Assembly: GCF_011759585.1 (NCBI RefSeq)
Contig: NZ_JAAOYV010000001.1
Span: forward strand, 1,426,001-1,490,000
Direction: 5' to 3'
Length of the DNA: 64,000 nt
Origin: Frigoribacterium endophyticum
Lineage (GTDB): Bacteria > Actinomycetota > Actinomycetes > Actinomycetales > Microbacteriaceae
The notes below the pieces were generated by a model. It was not told where the DNA came from, did not search any database, and was given only the letters and a program-made list of their open reading frames with translations. Shown piece by piece: positions 61,708-64,000 of this stretch (positions are counted from its first letter, which is position 1; every line of letters starts with the position of its first letter). A program made the translations under genes and the position numbers.

Positions 61708-62301
61708 CTAGAGCGCGGCGGCGGCGGGGCCGACGAGCTCGGGCACGGCCCGGCCGTTCGCCCGGTCGCCGATGGCGGTGAAGGTCCAGCCCTCGGTCGT
61801 GCGCGCGACCTTGGCCATGATCATGGCGGTGTGCGTGCCCGAGTCGGTCAGCTGGTAGCGCGCGACCTCGGGGCTGCCGGCGGTCGAGTCGTCGACGACG
61901 CGGCAGAACGCGTTCTTGACGAGGTCGAAGGTCTGACGGCTGTAGCTGCTGATGACGAAGACGATCTGGCTGACGCTCGGCGAGACGCGGGTGAGGTCGA
62001 TCATGATCGTCTCGTCGTCGCCGTCGCCCTCGCCGGTGAGGTTGTCGCCGGTGTGCCGGGCCGAGCCGTCCTTGCTCGCGAGCTGCTGGAACCAGACGAG
62101 GTCGAGCACCGCGCCGTTCGCGTCGAAGAAGATCGCGGAGGCGTCGAGGTCGACGTCGGCCTCCTTCTTGAGGCCGCCGAAGAAGCCCTTCTTGGCCGGC
62201 GTCGCGCTGTCCCAGCCGAGGCCGAGGCGCACCTTCGACAGCTGGCCGCCGTCGGCCTTCTTGAGGCTCAGCGACTGGCCCTTCTGCAAGCTCAGACCCA
62301 T
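61708..62301 (-). CDS. TerD family protein (TerZ-like, copy 3)
   Basis: A 197-residue TerD closer to the TerZ branch: [31 protein letters not shown], a basic insert [24 protein letters not shown], calcium loop [14 protein letters not shown], and [24 protein letters not shown]. The C-terminus diverges ([20 protein letters not shown] instead of GQGYTTGL). AAGGAG precedes the ATG. It is the first TerD after TerC, 177 bases downstream of it. Confidence 0.94.
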   Translation of the reverse strand: MGLSLQKGQSLSLKKADGGQLSKVRLGLGWDSATPAKKGFFGGLKKEADVDLDASAIFFDANGAVLDLVWFQQLASKDGSARHTGDNLTGEGDGDDETIMIDLTRVSPSVSQIVFVISSYSRQTFDLVKNAFCRVVDDSTAGSPEVARYQLTDSGTHTAMIMAKVARTTEGWTFTAIGDRANGRAVPELVGPAAAAL

Positions 62302-62478
62302 GATGTTCTCCTTCGATGATCGTGGTGGAGAGCTGCCGCGAGGACCGCTCCTCCTGTTCGTTGCCTGTGTGACTGGTGACATCCTGTCCGAACGACCTGG
62401 GCTGGTGCTGACCGCGGGCGATGGAGCAGCTGTCGGAGCCCTGTGCCCGAGGAGGCGCGGAACGGCACCCGGAGCCCG

Positions 62479-63609
62479 CTAGCGGGAGGCGGTGACCGGC
62501 GCCTCCGCCGCCTCCTCGCGCGCCACGCGCCGGTTGCGCACCAGCGACGACGCGAACGCGGCGAGGATGAAGACGACCCCGATGAGGCCCGTGACGACCT
62601 CGTTGACGTGGACGCTGATCGACACGAGCAGGATCGTGGCCAGCGCGCCGATCGCCCAGTGCGCGCCGTGGTCGAGGTAGACGTAGTCGTCGAGCGTGCC
62701 GGCCCGGACGAGGAAGACCGTGAGCGACCGGACGAAGATCGCGCCGATGAGGCCGAGGCCGAGCGCGATGAGGATGGGGTCGCTCGTGATGGCGAACGCG
62801 CCGATGACCCCGTCGAACGAGAACGACGCGTCGATGACCTCGAGGTAGAGGAAGAGCAGGAAGGCCGCGCGGCCCACGACCTTGCCGCCGGTGTTGCGCG
62901 GGCCGCCGGCGCTGATGCGCTCGGCACGCGCGGCGACCTCCTCCGGGTCGATGTCCTGGTCGTCGTCGTCGTCCGACACGTCGAACAGGGCTCCGAGGCC
63001 CGTGACGAGGAAGTACGCGACCATGCCGAGCGCCCCGGCGACGAGCACGACCGCCTGCTTCTCGCCCGCCGCGAGCGAGGCCACGACGAGGGCGACGAGG
63101 CCGATGACGACGGAGGCGCTGCTGAGCTTGCCGACCCAGGCGAAGGCGAGCTCGGGGATCTTCAGCCAGCGGATGTCGCGGTCCTCGAACATGAAGTCGA
63201 GGAAGAGCATGAGCAGGAAGATCCCACCGAAGGCCGCGATCTGCGGGTGCGCGTCGTTGAGGATGTACGCGTAGGTGCCGGGCTCCTCGATGCTGCCCTG
63301 CTCGAGAGCCAGGCGGATGGCCTCGACCGGGTTCAGCTGCGCCGTGACGGCGACGATCAGCAGCGGGAAGAGGATCCGCATGCCGAGCACGGCGATGAGG
63401 ATGCCCACGGTGAGGAACATCTTCTGCCAGAAGGCGCTCATGCGCTCGAGGATGCGGGCGTTGACCACCGCGTTGTCGAAGCTGAGGCTGATCTCGAGGA
63501 TGCCGAGCACCGCGACCAGGATCAGCGCCTCGACGCCGCCGTACACGAAGCCCACCGCGAGGGCCAGCACCGTGACGACCAGCGACCCCGCGAACGTCTT
63601 GAAGAACAC
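62479..63609 (-). CDS. TerC/DUF475 integral membrane protein
   Basis: A 376-residue protein with 8-9 transmembrane helices. Two family repeats carry acidic intramembrane motifs: [14 protein letters not shown] and [15 protein letters not shown]. An Asp-rich cytosolic loop is at about 211-222 ([15 protein letters not shown]). Members move divalent metals or act as a membrane platform for the Ter complex. GTG 63609 follows GGGGGAG by 7 bases. It heads the operon. Confidence 0.93.
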   Translation of the reverse strand: MFFKTFAGSLVVTVLALAVGFVYGGVEALILVAVLGILEISLSFDNAVVNARILERMSAFWQKMFLTVGILIAVLGMRILFPLLIVAVTAQLNPVEAIRLALEQGSIEEPGTYAYILNDAHPQIAAFGGIFLLMLFLDFMFEDRDIRWLKIPELAFAWVGKLSSASVVIGLVALVVASLAAGEKQAVVLVAGALGMVAYFLVTGLGALFDVSDDDDDQDIDPEEVAARAERISAGGPRNTGGKVVGRAAFLLFLYLEVIDASFSFDGVIGAFAITSDPILIALGLGLIGAIFVRSLTVFLVRAGTLDDYVYLDHGAHWAIGALATILLVSISVHVNEVVTGLIGVVFILAAFASSLVRNRRVAREEAAEAPVTASR

Positions 63610-63707
63610 CTGGCGACTCCCCCTCGGCCGGTCGTGCCGGCCTGCTCGTGACCGTGCGGGCCCGGGCCCCCACGGGGTGCCCCGGCCGTCGGCCCGGGCA
63701 CCCGCCG

Positions 63708-63757
63708 AGTATATGGGCGCGCCGCGGGCTCGGCACGGCGGTCGTGCACATCGTGCA
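63708..63757 (-). promoter_or_regulatory. ter operon promoter and upstream dyad
   Basis: TATACT (63708-63713 on the minus strand) is the best consensus -10 in the window, in otherwise GC-rich sequence. Transcription would start about 90 bases before GTG 63609. Upstream of it, TGCAC-ATC-GTGCA (63745-63757) is a perfect 5-bp dyad suited to a regulator. No clear -35 is seen at 17 bases. Confidence 0.5.
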
Positions 63758-63795
63758 GCCGGGCCGGGCCGGGCCGGGCGGGGCGGCGCCGGGGC

Positions 63796-64000
63796 CTACG
63801 GGATGAGGCGCGCCTCGCGGTAGCGGGCGAAGAGCCGGGCGAAGGCGGTCTCGGTGCGGACGAAGCCGAGGAAGCCGGCCTCGCGGCTCTTGCCCATGTC
63901 GGTCACGACCTCCATCTCGCGGCCGAGGTCGGCGTCGGTGTGCCACCACGAGGCGACCCGGGAGAGGTCGGCCTCCGCCAGGCCGAGGCGCCCGGCGATC
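63796..64000 (-). CDS. C-terminal end of an SDR/NAD(P)-dependent oxidoreductase
   Basis: The last 68 residues of a gene running off the right edge, ending TAG at 63796. The sequence [34 protein letters not shown], then a Phe/Arg-rich helix and LIP at the end, is like the tail of an SDR-family oxidoreductase group in actinobacteria. The Rossmann motif and catalytic Tyr-Lys lie outside the window, so this rests on the tail alone. Confidence 0.6.
   Translation of the reverse strand, partial: IAGRLGLAEADLSRVASWWHTDADLGREMEVVTDMGKSREAGFLGFVRTETAFARLFARYREARLIP

Noticed and set aside
60410-63949. 1179-residue minus-strand frame across the ter genes
   Set aside because: Only its last 192 residues are the TerD protein starting at 60988. 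The upstream part is out of frame with the other TerD genes and TerC and is Arg-rich junk.

Overview
The window is about 73-75% GC, densely packed and on both strands. It carries actinobacterial hallmarks: frequent GTG starts, many GTGA start/stop overlaps, an MshA-like glycosyltransferase, and LigC plus a PrimPol-type NHEJ polymerase. A high-GC actinobacterium, most likely of the family Microbacteriaceae, fits best. I see no tRNA, rRNA, CRISPR array, insertion sequence or prophage. Gene content looks chromosomal and mostly catabolic, redox or stress related.

Layout. 1-6.0 kb: aldo/keto reductases, a PEBP-like protein, an MFS exporter, an EI24 membrane protein and D-mannonate dehydratase. 6.0-12.4 kb (minus): a 5-oxoprolinase operon, pxpA - fused pxpBC - biotin-carboxylase-like gene, followed by an NCS2 purine permease. 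12.5-20 kb: DoxX-like membrane protein, flavin monooxygenase, secreted protein, a NarL-type two-component system, quinone reductase and an MBL hydrolase. 20-22.3 kb: convergent ligC and PrimPol genes. 22.4-30.6 kb: glycosyltransferase, small conserved proteins, an exported lysozyme-like protein, DUF427, alcohol dehydrogenase, hydrolase, and an XRE-cupin regulator divergent from a reductase-methyltransferase fusion. 30.7-41.1 kb: beta-galactosidase with divergent TetR regulator, a RecQ helicase with a C-terminal phosphoribosyltransferase-like domain, a membrane molybdopterin oxidoreductase, and an ADH-MerR pair. 41.3-46.9 kb (minus): GH65 phosphorylase with beta-phosphoglucomutase, and a formaldehyde-dehydrogenase-like operon. 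47-52 kb: SWIM-SNF2 helicase, MBL hydrolase, acidic protein. 52.2-63.7 kb (minus): a complete tellurium-resistance-type (Ter) stress operon, with TerC, three canonical TerD proteins, TelA, a divergent TerD, two uncharacterised proteins and a synthetic module (CitE-like lyase, a fused phosphoribosyltransferase-TRSP-StiP-PELOTA protein, and a HAD phosphatase). The last 205 bases hold the end of an SDR-type oxidoreductase.

How it works together. The Ter operon is the most system-like object. TerC is a membrane platform, TerD paralogues are calcium-binding adaptors, TelA is a coiled-coil partner, and the downstream enzymes look able to make or salvage a nucleotide-like product. The pxp operon would open and hydrolyse 5-oxoproline with ATP, but its biotin-carboxylase-like member has lost residues needed for biotin carboxylation. 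The GH65/beta-PGM pair would phosphorolyse an alpha-glucobiose and convert beta-glucose-1-phosphate to glucose-6-phosphate.

Non-coding signals. Over twenty genes have an extended leaderless architecture, with a -10 hexamer ending 5-7 bases before the start codon. Intergenic regions hold strong hairpins. Two of these share a double GAACCAC box with fixed 19-base spacing and covarying linkers, and two others share a CGAGGTG-type stem. The 9-mer GGAGGCGCG (either strand) occurs about 38 times by eye, far above base-composition expectation, and is enriched between genes.
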